Positions 34,775 to 43,086 of a DNA stretch of 64,000 nt are shown piece after piece. Both the position numbers and the translations under genes were made by a program. Each line of letters begins with the position of its first letter. Positions within the stretch are counted from its first letter, which is position 1. Source of the DNA: Tunturiibacter gelidiferens (lineage in GTDB: Bacteria > Acidobacteriota > Terriglobia > Terriglobales > Acidobacteriaceae); the NCBI RefSeq assembly GCF_014201335.1, contig NZ_JACHEB010000011.1, positions 62,001 to 126,000 of the forward strand. The letters run 5' to 3'. The notes beneath the pieces are model-generated. The model made no database searches. It was not told the DNA's origin and saw only the letters and a list, made by a program, of their open reading frames with translations.

Positions 34775-35782
34775 TTAGTTCGTCAGGACAGCCCGATACC
34801 GAACCTGGTTCTTCTTCACTTTGGTCACAGCATCGTTCGCCTTCGCCATCGCAAACTTTTCGGTGACCGCTTTGACTCCGTGCCGCGCTGCCACATTCAG
34901 CATCTCGCTCAGCTCATGCGGACTACCCGTGTTACTACCCGCAATCGCCTTCTGGCTGTGAATCAACGACGCCCCCTGGATCTGCAGTGGCGAAGGAGGC
35001 GCGCCGACAATGCAAAAAGTACCCTTGGGACGCAGTGCACTCACATACGCCTGCCAGTCCTGATCCGCACTCACAGTTGAAAGCAGAAAATCAAACGACC
35101 CCGCCACCTTCTTCAACGCGCCAGTATCCCGCGTGTTTACGAACTGGTGCGCACCCAGCTCCTTTGCCTCCGCCTCTTTATCCTTCGAGGTCGAAAACGC
35201 CGTCACCTCCGCCCCAAAGGCTTTCGCGAACTGCACTCCGATGTGCCCAAGCCCACCAATTCCAATGACTCCCACACGTGACGATGGCCGCACCCCATAA
35301 TTCATCAGCGGTGCATAGACCGTAATTCCGCCGCACATCAGCGGGGCAGCATTCTCACTGTCGAGCGACGTCGGAATTGGAATCGCAAACCGCGAGTTAA
35401 CCCGAACTCGGTCAGCGAACCCTCCATTCCGGCCTACGCACGTAGGCTGCGCCTTTGCGCACAGCTGCTCCTGTCCCTGCCGGCACCATTCGCAGATCCC
35501 GCAGCTATCCGCCTGCCAGCCGACTCCGACCCGCTCACCCATCGTGCGGTCCTTCACACCCGACCCCACCCCCACAACGGTTCCCACAATCTCATGGCCC
35601 GGAATAAATGGATACTTGCTGATCCCCCAATCGTTATCGATCAGATGAACGTCGCTGTGGCACACGCCGCAATGCGAGATCTTGATCTCCACCTCATGGG
35701 TCTGCAGCTCGCCCGGATCATACTTGTACGCCAGTAAATGTGCACCGGCTGCGTGCACCGCAAAGCCATGTATTTCACTCAT
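34775..35782 (-). CDS. Zinc-dependent NAD(P) alcohol dehydrogenase (CAD/YahK-like)
   Basis: 335 residues of the medium-chain family. The catalytic-zinc segment is HCGVCHSDVH with GHEIVGTVVGVG. The structural-zinc Cys cluster is CGICEWCRQGQEQLC, and the nucleotide-binding motif is GVIGIGGLGHIGVQFAKA. The sequence is closest to the cinnamyl-alcohol-dehydrogenase-like group that reduces a wide range of aldehydes with NADPH. It probably detoxifies aldehydes in the cytoplasm. Monocistronic, with its own terminator. Confidence 0.92.
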   Translation of the reverse strand: MSEIHGFAVHAAGAHLLAYKYDPGELQTHEVEIKISHCGVCHSDVHLIDNDWGISKYPFIPGHEIVGTVVGVGSGVKDRTMGERVGVGWQADSCGICEWCRQGQEQLCAKAQPTCVGRNGGFADRVRVNSRFAIPIPTSLDSENAAPLMCGGITVYAPLMNYGVRPSSRVGVIGIGGLGHIGVQFAKAFGAEVTAFSTSKDKEAEAKELGAHQFVNTRDTGALKKVAGSFDFLLSTVSADQDWQAYVSALRPKGTFCIVGAPPSPLQIQGASLIHSQKAIAGSNTGSPHELSEMLNVAARHGVKAVTEKFAMAKANDAVTKVKKNQVRYRAVLTN

Positions 35783-35948
35783 TCGAAATCTTTCCTTTTA
35801 GCGCGGAACCTAACCGTCGCGCCTACCCTTTGATGCTACAACACCACCCAGAGCAAAAAAATCATCCACACGCTAATCGCACTATTGCAACAATCGTGTA
35901 ACAAGACCTGCTTCAACACTTATTGGCCCTGCCGTATCTCGCACCGTG

Positions 35949-37775
35949 CTACTTCACAATCATGTTCAGCACCTGAGAGCCACTCACAGCATATCCCGCA
36001 TCGGTCGACCCGGCAGCAACTACACTCTCCCCCGTTAGTTGCATCTTCTGAGCGTCTCTTAACGGGTCGAAAACATTCGCCATCGACAACGGCATCTCCG
36101 GCAAAGCCTCTCCCTCCAGCACCGCCTGCGTCGCATGATCCAGCAGCGTCACATACACCCTGTCGTTCGCATGCATCCTGTTCAACGCCGCCACCGTATC
36201 AGCCAGCCCCACAGACCGCTCCGCCCCGGTCTTCGTCGTCAATCGGTCCACCGTCGCGCCATCACTCACTACCACCCGCATCGACCCCGCGGCCAAATCC
36301 TCGGGCAGTTTGATCTTCACTCGCACCATCCGCGCCTCGGACTGGTACGGGTGCACCATTGCCTCTACTTCAATCTCGTCCCCCGCGCGCACCTCCATCC
36401 TGCTCAATCGCGCCGACTCCAACACCGCTGTCATTCTCGCTGGAATCGCCTCCGCCTTCAGCCTGACCCCCGTCACCACTGGTTGATCCAGCGCATTCCC
36501 ATAAACCTTGCTGAATCGGTCGTTCACCAGCAGCGCCGCATTGATCGTCGCCGGGTTCAACTCATTCTGTGCCATCAACCCCTGCATCCTCACCGTTGGC
36601 AGACCCTTCACATCGATCTCGCCCGACAGCCGATAGCTCAACTCCTCCGCCGCTGTATTATTCGTCTGCAAACTCTGATACACCGACACCAGCATCGCCG
36701 AAGGTGTCAGCTGCCGGTTATCCAGCACCTCAAAGTGCAGCGTCTTCGCCTCCGCCTTCGTTCCTTTATCCGCTGGAGGAGGCACCACCTCTACCACCAC
36801 CGGGATCATCCGCGCCTCCAACCCAAACCGCCCCATGATCGCCGAGGCCCGATCTTCAGTAAACGCCCCCACCGTCTCCGTCGTATTGATGATCTTGAAC
36901 GCATTCAGCGGCGACGCCAGCGAGGCAAGCACCGTCGCCTTTGTCATAGGCATATCCACCGGCCCATACTGCGTAATCGGATGACCGCAAGCCAGCAGCC
37001 GCTTAGGATCCACATAAGTCACCGTACAAGTTCCCGCCATCGAGAGGTCGCCCCGCACGAGTACCGCGCTCACCGCACTCCCCGGCACCAGCGGCTCCGG
37101 CTGCTCCGCAGCAGAGTCAGCGCCACCCAATCCAACCACCGGCGTCAATCCCATCGCCCGGAACCTATCCCCAAACCGCTCCACCGTCTCCTGGCTGAAC
37201 CCGCCCATCACCAGGGGAGTCTCTATCGCCCGCATCTGCGGCTGCCCCTCAAACTCTTTGCTCACCGAAGCCAGCCTCATCCCCGCCGCGCCATCTTCAT
37301 CCCGTACCTGCAACATCGACTCGATCGGCGTAATCCCCGCAATCGGTTCTTTGCTGAACTGCCCAATCCGATAACTCAGCGCACCCACCAGCCGCCCGTC
37401 GATATAGACCGGGCTGCCGCTCATTCCCGCCACCACGCCCGTATACTCCGGCTTGTCCCCATGCAGTCGCGCCAGAATCATGTCCTGTCCCGGCCCCAGG
37501 GCGTCCTTCAAAAGCCCCAGAATCTCCACCTGCATCGGCTCCGGGTTCACCCCTTCGAACACCGTATAAGCCACTCCGCGCATCCCCCGCTTCACCTCAG
37601 CCAGCGGAAAGAACTTCGTCACCGCCGGAGCAGCCGAAGGCACCGGCACTGCCGCCCATCCCTCTCCACTCACCGTCTGAACCTGCGCCCAAGCCTCACC
37701 CGGGAGCACAGAACTCCCCAACATCCCGCCCACGGCCAGGCCAACCATCCACAATCGAGTCTTTACCGCTGCCAT
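35949..37775 (-). CDS. SpoIVB-type (S55) peptidase-domain protein
   Basis: 608 residues with a signal peptide (LAVGGMLGSSVLPGEAWA). Residues about 55-280 match the SpoIVB/S55 peptidase domain: VKRGMRGVAYTVFEG, then GMSGSPVYIDGRLVGALSY near residue 118 with the catalytic-type Ser, and LLACGHPITQYGPVDMPM with a His. The second half has no named domain. In sporulating bacteria SpoIVB is a secreted signalling protease; in this non-sporulating Gram-negative context the protein is probably a periplasmic processing protease. Start uncertain between GTG 37778 and ATG 37775. Divergent from the VWFA gene. Confidence 0.82.
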   Translation of the reverse strand: MAAVKTRLWMVGLAVGGMLGSSVLPGEAWAQVQTVSGEGWAAVPVPSAAPAVTKFFPLAEVKRGMRGVAYTVFEGVNPEPMQVEILGLLKDALGPGQDMILARLHGDKPEYTGVVAGMSGSPVYIDGRLVGALSYRIGQFSKEPIAGITPIESMLQVRDEDGAAGMRLASVSKEFEGQPQMRAIETPLVMGGFSQETVERFGDRFRAMGLTPVVGLGGADSAAEQPEPLVPGSAVSAVLVRGDLSMAGTCTVTYVDPKRLLACGHPITQYGPVDMPMTKATVLASLASPLNAFKIINTTETVGAFTEDRASAIMGRFGLEARMIPVVVEVVPPPADKGTKAEAKTLHFEVLDNRQLTPSAMLVSVYQSLQTNNTAAEELSYRLSGEIDVKGLPTVRMQGLMAQNELNPATINAALLVNDRFSKVYGNALDQPVVTGVRLKAEAIPARMTAVLESARLSRMEVRAGDEIEVEAMVHPYQSEARMVRVKIKLPEDLAAGSMRVVVSDGATVDRLTTKTGAERSVGLADTVAALNRMHANDRVYVTLLDHATQAVLEGEALPEMPLSMANVFDPLRDAQKMQLTGESVVAAGSTDAGYAVSGSQVLNMIVK

Positions 37776-37866
37776 CACGTCTACAGAGTACTAGAGCCTT
37801 CTCTTACTTGGCTCGTCTCTCACAATTGCATTGAAAAGCCGTCCAACATTCGGAGTAAAGTTTCAG

Positions 37867-39036
37867 ATGATGACTATCCTTCCGCATTTCAGGGCTCGCA
37901 TCCTTCTCGCTCTCTCCTGCTCCATTGTTCTCACCCTGCCCGCCGCCCACGCCCAGAACGCCCCCGCCCAGACTCCGCCCCAGCAAACCAAACCCACCCC
38001 TCCCCCAGACGACGCCGGTCCCGACACCGACAACGGCACCATCGTCCTCAAGAAAAAGAAGGAGGCTGACGAGCCCCCGCCCCCTCCCGCCCCCGTCGCT
38101 CCCAAGGTCAAGAATCCCGACAACGAGACCTTCTCCCTCCGCGTCGACGTCCCCATTGTCAACATCGACGCCAGCGTCATCCTCGACAAGACCCACCAGT
38201 TCGTCCCCGGCCTCAAAGCCAACAACTTCCTCATCCTCGAAGACGGCGTCCCCCAGACCATCACCAGCGTCCGCACCACCCAGACCCCCATCACCGCCGT
38301 CATGTTGCTTGAGTTCGCCGCCAACAGCTACTACCTCATCAACGACATGCGGAACGCCTCCTATAGCTTCTTCCGCACACTACGTCCCGATGACTACATC
38401 GCCGTCGTCACCTATGACCTGCGCACCCACATCCTCACCGACTTCACCAACAATAAAGAGCTCATCGCGCAGTCGCTCTCTTCGCTGATCATCCCCGGCT
38501 TCTCCGACACCGACATGTTCGACGCCCTCTACGAGACCCTCGATCGAACCAGTCGTATCGAAGGCCGTAAGTACATCATTCTCATCGGATCCGGCCGCGA
38601 CACCTTCTCAAAGCTCACCCTCGACAAGATGCTCGCCAAAGTTAAGGCCACCCAGAACATCACCATCTTCACCATCAGCACTGGCGCGATGCTGAATGAA
38701 ATGCGTGGCGGCGGAGGCCCTCGCGAAATGGATTACCTTCAGGCGCAAAATCAGTTACAAACTTTCGCCAGGATGACCGGCGGTCTCAGCTTCGCCCCCA
38801 TCTTCCAGGGCGAGCTCCCCGACATCTTCTCCCAGATCAACCAATCGATCCGCAACGAGTACATCCTCACCTACCGCCCCACCAACAACAAGAACGACGG
38901 CACTTATCGCAAGGTGAAAGTTCTTCTGGTCGACAACGAAGGCCACCCCCTCCGCATGCAGGACGAAAAGGGAAAACCGCAAAAATACTCGGTCATCGCC
39001 CGCGACGGCTACAGCGCAAAACTCCCCGTCGAGTAG
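37867..39036 (+). CDS. Secreted VWFA-related acidobacterial-domain protein
   Basis: 389 residues from ATG 37867, with GGAG about 11 bases before it. A signal peptide (ILLALSCSIVLTLPAAHAQ) is followed by a Pro-rich linker and then the von Willebrand factor A-like domain characteristic of Acidobacteria: IVNIDASVILDKTHQFV, AVMLLEFAANSYYL, FDALYETLDRTSRIEGRKYI. The usual metal-site DxSxS is replaced by LEFAANS, so a classic MIDAS is doubtful. The role of this lineage-typical family is unknown; it may bind proteins at the surface or in the periplasm. It converges with the carbonic anhydrase gene. Confidence 0.88.
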   Translation: MMTILPHFRARILLALSCSIVLTLPAAHAQNAPAQTPPQQTKPTPPPDDAGPDTDNGTIVLKKKKEADEPPPPPAPVAPKVKNPDNETFSLRVDVPIVNIDASVILDKTHQFVPGLKANNFLILEDGVPQTITSVRTTQTPITAVMLLEFAANSYYLINDMRNASYSFFRTLRPDDYIAVVTYDLRTHILTDFTNNKELIAQSLSSLIIPGFSDTDMFDALYETLDRTSRIEGRKYIILIGSGRDTFSKLTLDKMLAKVKATQNITIFTISTGAMLNEMRGGGGPREMDYLQAQNQLQTFARMTGGLSFAPIFQGELPDIFSQINQSIRNEYILTYRPTNNKNDGTYRKVKVLLVDNEGHPLRMQDEKGKPQKYSVIARDGYSAKLPVE

Positions 39037-39055
39037 TGCAGACTTATCGAGTGGT

Positions 39056-39874
39056 TTACGGCTGGCCCCCATCAAAAGGCCATCGCCTCACGGTCGAATG
39101 TATTACCCGATTGTTTGGGCTTTGCAGTGGACGGAAATCATTCCCAAGAATCTTGCGGAACGTCTCAGCCTGCTCCGGCGACAGCTCCGCCCACTGCTTC
39201 AAAACCAGCCACGTCACCACCGGACTGCAGGGCGGCGTCGTAAGAGATCCGGGATACGTGAAGTATTGCGATGAATCGGTCAATGCCTTCTCAAGATTTG
39301 GTTTTACCGTGACGTCCGCTGATGTCGTCTTTTCAGGCAGACCAGCATCAATCAAGGTTTTTAGGAACGCGTTCGACCTTCCAACCCTGTACAACATTCC
39401 AATCACTGCAAAATCCGTATCCGAGTGCCTGAAGACAAAGTGCACTTCCATCACGCCATGCTTGCCCGCCACAGTGTGTTCCGAGAGAGTATGAAAGTGA
39501 AACTGGAGGAGAGAATAGTTGCGTCCATCCAGGGTCAAAGAACTCCCGAACGCAGGCGTAACCTGAATCGTGAAACCCAGATTCTTCATCACGAATGGGG
39601 CCTCGACAAAACTGACATCCAGAGGCCGAAGTGCCGGGTCTTCAACCACTGTTTCAATGTCAATCGGCGACTGTCGGGCAGAAGGCGACGGAGCGCATGC
39701 CGAAAACTCTTTTCCGTCTTTGCCGTGCAACTCCGGCCAGAAGCCCGGACCTTTATCTCCTGAGTAAGCAAAATCGTCAGCGTTGACACCAGCAGCGGCA
39801 GCGAGAATCTGCGCATGGGCTGAGATACCGCACAAGGCACACACCAGGACAGCAAGAGCGAAATCCCTCTTCAT
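39056..39874 (-). CDS. Exported alpha-type carbonic anhydrase
   Basis: 272 residues with a signal peptide (LAVLVCALCGISAHAQ). Alpha-family landmarks are complete: QSPIDIET, the zinc His pair in FHFHTLSEHTV with the third His following in MEVHFVFRH-type position, and TTPPCSPVVTWLV. Two Cys (CAPS and PPCSP) fit the conserved disulfide. It hydrates CO2 in the periplasm, helping pH control or bicarbonate supply. Single gene, ending 19 bases from the convergent VWFA gene. Confidence 0.94.
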   Translation of the reverse strand: MKRDFALAVLVCALCGISAHAQILAAAAGVNADDFAYSGDKGPGFWPELHGKDGKEFSACAPSPSARQSPIDIETVVEDPALRPLDVSFVEAPFVMKNLGFTIQVTPAFGSSLTLDGRNYSLLQFHFHTLSEHTVAGKHGVMEVHFVFRHSDTDFAVIGMLYRVGRSNAFLKTLIDAGLPEKTTSADVTVKPNLEKALTDSSQYFTYPGSLTTPPCSPVVTWLVLKQWAELSPEQAETFRKILGNDFRPLQSPNNRVIHSTVRRWPFDGGQP

Positions 39875-39930
39875 CTATGAAATCTCCTTTAGGGGCCGGG
39901 ATGCTCACTTTACCATGCGTTACGAAAACC

Positions 39931-39966
39931 GGCCATAAAAATGGCCATTCACAGTCACTCTGTGAA
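39931..39966. terminator. Two adjacent hairpins between carbonic anhydrase and hydrolase genes
   Basis: GGCCAT/ATGGCC (39931-39946) and TTCACAG/CTGTGAA (39948-39966) are back-to-back stems placed after the hydrolase stop on the minus strand. They probably terminate that gene; T-runs are weak. Confidence 0.5.
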
Positions 39967-39992
39967 CGGCCCAATAAAATCTGTTCAGATCA

Positions 39993-40997
39993 TCAAATAG
40001 CCTTCTGCAACAACTCCCTCACAGCCGCCGCAATCTCCTCCACGTGCGTCTCCAGCGCAAAGTGTCCCGTATCCAGGAACTGGACAGTCGCATTCGGAAT
40101 ATCACGCTTGTACGCCTCAGCCCCCGGCGGAATGAAAAACGGATCGTTCTTCCCCCAGATCGCCAGCAACGGCGGTTTGGATTTTCTGAAGTACTCCTGA
40201 AACTTCGGATACAGCTTCACGTTATTCCGATAGTCCAGAAACAGATCCAGCTGAATATCCGTATTGCCCGCCCGATTCACCAGCGCATAGTCCAGCCAGT
40301 ACCCCTCAGGCTTCACCGCCTCAGGATTCGGCACCCCATGCACATACTGGAACTTGATCCCTTCGAAGCTGACCGCAGCCTTGCGTACCTCCTCGCGATT
40401 CGCAGCCGAAGGATCGTTCCAATAGCGCCGAATCGGAGCCCACGCATCCCCCAGCCCATCTTCATACGCATTCCCGTTCTGCGAAACGATCGCCGTCACT
40501 CTCTCCGGATGAGCCATCGCCAGACGAAACCCCGTAGGCGCCCCGTAGTCGAACACATACAACGCATACCGCTTCAAACCAAGCGCATCGGTAAACGCCA
40601 CCATCGTCTGCGCCAATGCATCGAAGCTGTACTTGTAATGTCTGTTTTTCGGAACCTCAGTAAATCCAAACCCCGGCAGATCCGGTGCGATCACTCGATA
40701 CTTATCCGCCAGCCGTGGAATCAGCTCGCGATATTGAAACGACGAAGTAGGGAAGCCGTGTAACAGCAGCACCACCGGCGCATCAGCCGGCCCAGCCTCA
40801 CGATAAAACACACTCACACCATCGGCCTCAACATGATGAACGGTAGTCAGCGGTACCTGCGAACTCTTATCCATAACTTTTTCTCCTCTGGCATCTCTAG
40901 CGTCTGCCAACAAACCTTGTGAAAGGGCAGCAGGAGCCGTGACACTGGCCGATGCGAGCATGCTCCCACTACTGGTAATAAAGCTTCGACGATCCAT
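39993..40997 (-). CDS. Exported alpha/beta hydrolase with Asp nucleophile, paralogue 2
   Basis: 334 residues, GGAGGC before the ATG. The N-terminus MDRRSFITSSGSM followed by a small-residue stretch looks like a Tat-type export signal. The core parallels the gene at 14.2 kb: HGFPTSSFQYRELIP, YVFDYGAPTGF with nucleophile Asp150, and LDTGHFALETHVEEIA with the catalytic His. Family: haloalkane dehalogenase / epoxide hydrolase type. It is divergent from a CGNR-type regulator with an inverted repeat in the shared promoter region, which suggests substrate-responsive control. Confidence 0.86.
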   Translation of the reverse strand: MDRRSFITSSGSMLASASVTAPAALSQGLLADARDARGEKVMDKSSQVPLTTVHHVEADGVSVFYREAGPADAPVVLLLHGFPTSSFQYRELIPRLADKYRVIAPDLPGFGFTEVPKNRHYKYSFDALAQTMVAFTDALGLKRYALYVFDYGAPTGFRLAMAHPERVTAIVSQNGNAYEDGLGDAWAPIRRYWNDPSAANREEVRKAAVSFEGIKFQYVHGVPNPEAVKPEGYWLDYALVNRAGNTDIQLDLFLDYRNNVKLYPKFQEYFRKSKPPLLAIWGKNDPFFIPPGAEAYKRDIPNATVQFLDTGHFALETHVEEIAAAVRELLQKAI

Positions 40998-41063
40998 ACT
41001 GCCTCCGAACGCAATTCAATTCCGATAAATCGCTGAAAAGTGACTTCATGAGTTGCTGATAAG

Positions 41064-41098
41064 ATGTAACCTGTACAAAGAAGTTTCAAAGGTTACAT
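41064..41098. promoter_or_regulatory. Candidate operator of the CGNR regulator
   Basis: ATGTAACCT (41064-41072) and AGGTTACAT (41090-41098) form a perfect 9-bp inverted repeat with a 17-base spacer, about three helical turns overall. It lies 23 bases before the regulator start and 67 bases from the divergent hydrolase start, a fitting place for autoregulation and control of the hydrolase. Confidence 0.6.
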
Positions 41099-41120
41099 AA
41101 TTTCAGAGGAGATTCACACT

Positions 41121-41717
41121 ATGCCGAACCCCTCTCAATCCGTTCCACCACTCACGCCCCCTCGCGTGGCAGACCATCTTGCACTCGAACTCCTTAATAC
41201 GGTCTTCGTACTCAACGGCGAACTCGTAGACTCTCTCCAAAATGACAAGGACGTTCTCCGATGGCTTGCCGACATTGGTTGGCCGGTCAAGGATAATCTT
41301 GCGAACTCAAAACCCGACACCTTGCTGCACAGCGCCAGAACCTTACGTGAGGCGATCCGCAAACTCGTCGAAACCAGAAAGGCAGGCAAGCGCGCCGACG
41401 TAGCGCACTTCAACGCCTTCCTTGCCGAATCAGAAAGCAATCTCAAACTCTTACCCGGCAAAGGAGGAACGCTGAACCTCGAACGCGAATGGAAACAGCG
41501 GACGCCCGAAGAGATTCTCGCCCCCGTAGCCGAGGCCGCAGCTGAACTCCTCGCCACAGGCGACTTCAACCTTGTCCGCCACTGCGAAGACTCCGAATGC
41601 GTCCTCTGGTTCTACGACCGAACGCGCTCGCACCATCGCCGCTGGTGCAGCATGGCCACCTGCGGCAACCGCAACAAGGTAGCTGCCTTTCGCCAGCGCC
41701 AACAACTCACCAGGTAA
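41121..41717 (+). CDS. CGNR zinc-finger transcriptional regulator (ABATE type)
   Basis: 198 residues, GAGGAG before the ATG. The N-terminal ligand-binding ABATE-like part starts LALELLNTVFVLNGELVD. The C-terminal CGNR zinc finger has CEDSECVLWFYD and WCSMATCGNRNKVAAFRQR (four Cys), which is the DNA-binding element. Family members control small-molecule-responsive genes. The divergent alpha/beta hydrolase and the TGTAACCT inverted repeat between them are the likely targets. Confidence 0.9.
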   Translation: MPNPSQSVPPLTPPRVADHLALELLNTVFVLNGELVDSLQNDKDVLRWLADIGWPVKDNLANSKPDTLLHSARTLREAIRKLVETRKAGKRADVAHFNAFLAESESNLKLLPGKGGTLNLEREWKQRTPEEILAPVAEAAAELLATGDFNLVRHCEDSECVLWFYDRTRSHHRRWCSMATCGNRNKVAAFRQRQQLTR

Positions 41718-42069
41718 ACACCACAACACGACCACAAACCACCACCTTCATCTCGCCCGAACCACACAGCTGCTGAGTGCACCCAAACCCCAGCAAATCA
41801 AGCTGTCAAGCCCTACATCTATCTAAATACTTGAATCCAAGCAACATCCACGTGGCGTATTAGATAATCTCGCCGAACTATACTTAAGAAGAAGATAAAA
41901 AGCATGTTCACCAAATTGCCATGTATTGGCTCTAACTTATTGATTACAAGTATTTTGCTAGCAAGTCATCTGTAATCAATATTTTACCGGAAAGGGTAGC
42001 GCCCAAGCTGCACAAAACAAGTAACTTCCCTGCAAAATACCCCAGCGAGGGGAGGGGGTACCCAACCTG
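41718..42069. other. AT-rich intergenic region with inverted repeats
   Basis: 352 bases, clearly AT-richer than the neighbours. It contains an 11-bp perfect inverted repeat (TATTGATTACA 41938-41948 with TGTAATCAATA 41971-41981). An imperfect pair, ATCTAAATAC (41821-41830) and GTATTAGAT (41857-41865), lies further upstream. No gene is visible. Confidence 0.5.
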
Positions 42070-42573
42070 CTATCTCGGTCTCGGAATCGTCAGATCCAGA
42101 TCCGCAGCCGTCATCTGCTTGGTCACCAAAATAATCTGCCCCACATGCTGCTGCACATGTCCCACCACCTGGTAGATCGCCTCCAGCACGCTCACGTCCC
42201 GTCCCTGCGGAGTAATCCTCTCCGCCAGTCGCTCCGCCTGCACCGCCGCGATCACACCCTTCGCCTCATCGAACGTCGACCGGAACAGCAAAATCAGCTC
42301 CTCCCCACTCATCCCACCATCGGCACTAAACTCCGCATCCCGCACTCGCACATCCGCCGCCCCACCCACTCCATGCATCACCCACTGCCGCGCATTCCCA
42401 CAAAGATGCAGCACCAGATTTCCCACAGCATTCTCATGCGCCCCCTGTCGCTGCCACACCTGCTCGTAGCTCAGCTTTCGCAAACAAGCCTCAAAGCACT
42501 CAGTCATCATGTCGAGTCTGCGACAAGAAACATCAATAAAATCGGCAGCAACAGCATCAAGCGTCGTAGTCAT
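42070..42573 (-). CDS. DinB/DUF1572-like protein
   Basis: 167 residues. A four-helix bundle pattern of the DinB superfamily with metal-type His in NLVLHLCGNARQW and the C-terminal VVGHVQQHVGQI. Family members bind a divalent metal and many are thiol transferases (bacillithiol or mycothiol dependent) or of unknown activity. Single gene. The sequence just upstream of its start carries one copy of a repeat also found before the tRNA-Gln at 48.1 kb. Confidence 0.75.
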   Translation of the reverse strand: MTTTLDAVAADFIDVSCRRLDMMTECFEACLRKLSYEQVWQRQGAHENAVGNLVLHLCGNARQWVMHGVGGAADVRVRDAEFSADGGMSGEELILLFRSTFDEAKGVIAAVQAERLAERITPQGRDVSVLEAIYQVVGHVQQHVGQIILVTKQMTAADLDLTIPRPR

Positions 42574-42598
42574 CCCAGCATTCTAACCCGCACCACAG

Positions 42599-42627
42599 CG
42601 CCAGACGTTGACGGGATAGGAGACAGA
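42599..42627 (+). repeat. Dispersed repeat, copy A
   Basis: CGCCAGACGTTGAC (42599-42612) directly followed by GGGATAGGAGACAGA (42613-42627). Copy B at 48092-48120 has the second block inverted and placed on the other side of the first. Confidence 0.6.
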
Positions 42628-42782
42628 AGCCCCCAAACTGCGCCCCAACCTTTTGCGGGTTGCCAGTAAACCAGCTGCTGGTTTAAAAGAATGTGGATTT
42701 ACCTGCGGCGGCGTCAGCGAGATGGTCCCCATAAGGGCAGCCTGCCGCACAAGAATGACCTTGCACTATCCCTTCGTAGAGA

Positions 42783-42820
42783 CTCCGACCCTTCGGAGGA
42801 GACTCCGACCACTCGGAGTC
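42783..42820. repeat. Twin hairpins
   Basis: CTCCGA-CCCT-TCGGAG (42783-42798) is followed after two bases by GACTCCGA-CCAC-TCGGAGTC (42801-42820). The two stems share sequence and look like a tandem duplication. Confidence 0.6.
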
Positions 42821-43086
42821 TGAGCGCCGCAGGGTTACAGCTCGGCCGCCTTAAATACAACATGTATAGGTACTAATGCTTATTTCGGGTAACGGGCTAC
42901 GTTGGCCAACTAATTGCCAGTTCAAAGTCGACTTCGATCTATATGAGGGATGAGCTTGATCGACCTGAATGCCCCTGTGACTCCTTAACTTCGTGACTCG
43001 GTTTATTAGCAGTGCTCATCTCGGTGCCATCACACCTCGGAAGTTTTAGTGGGGTCTCAGAACGCTGCATCACCGGAGATTCACTC

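Larger units (their letters stand above)
42574..43086. other. Intergenic region with hairpins before the sulfatase
   Basis: 513 bases without a credible gene. It holds repeat copy A (42599-42627), a palindrome AAACCAGC/GCTGGTTT (42668-42684) followed by AAAA, and twin hairpins at 42783-42820. The sulfatase promoter is probably in the AT-rich stretch 42850-42950. Confidence 0.45.

Noticed and set aside
36135..38069. 644-codon plus-strand frame
   Set aside because: Arg/His-rich shadow of the S55 peptidase gene; it also crosses into the VWFA gene in another frame.
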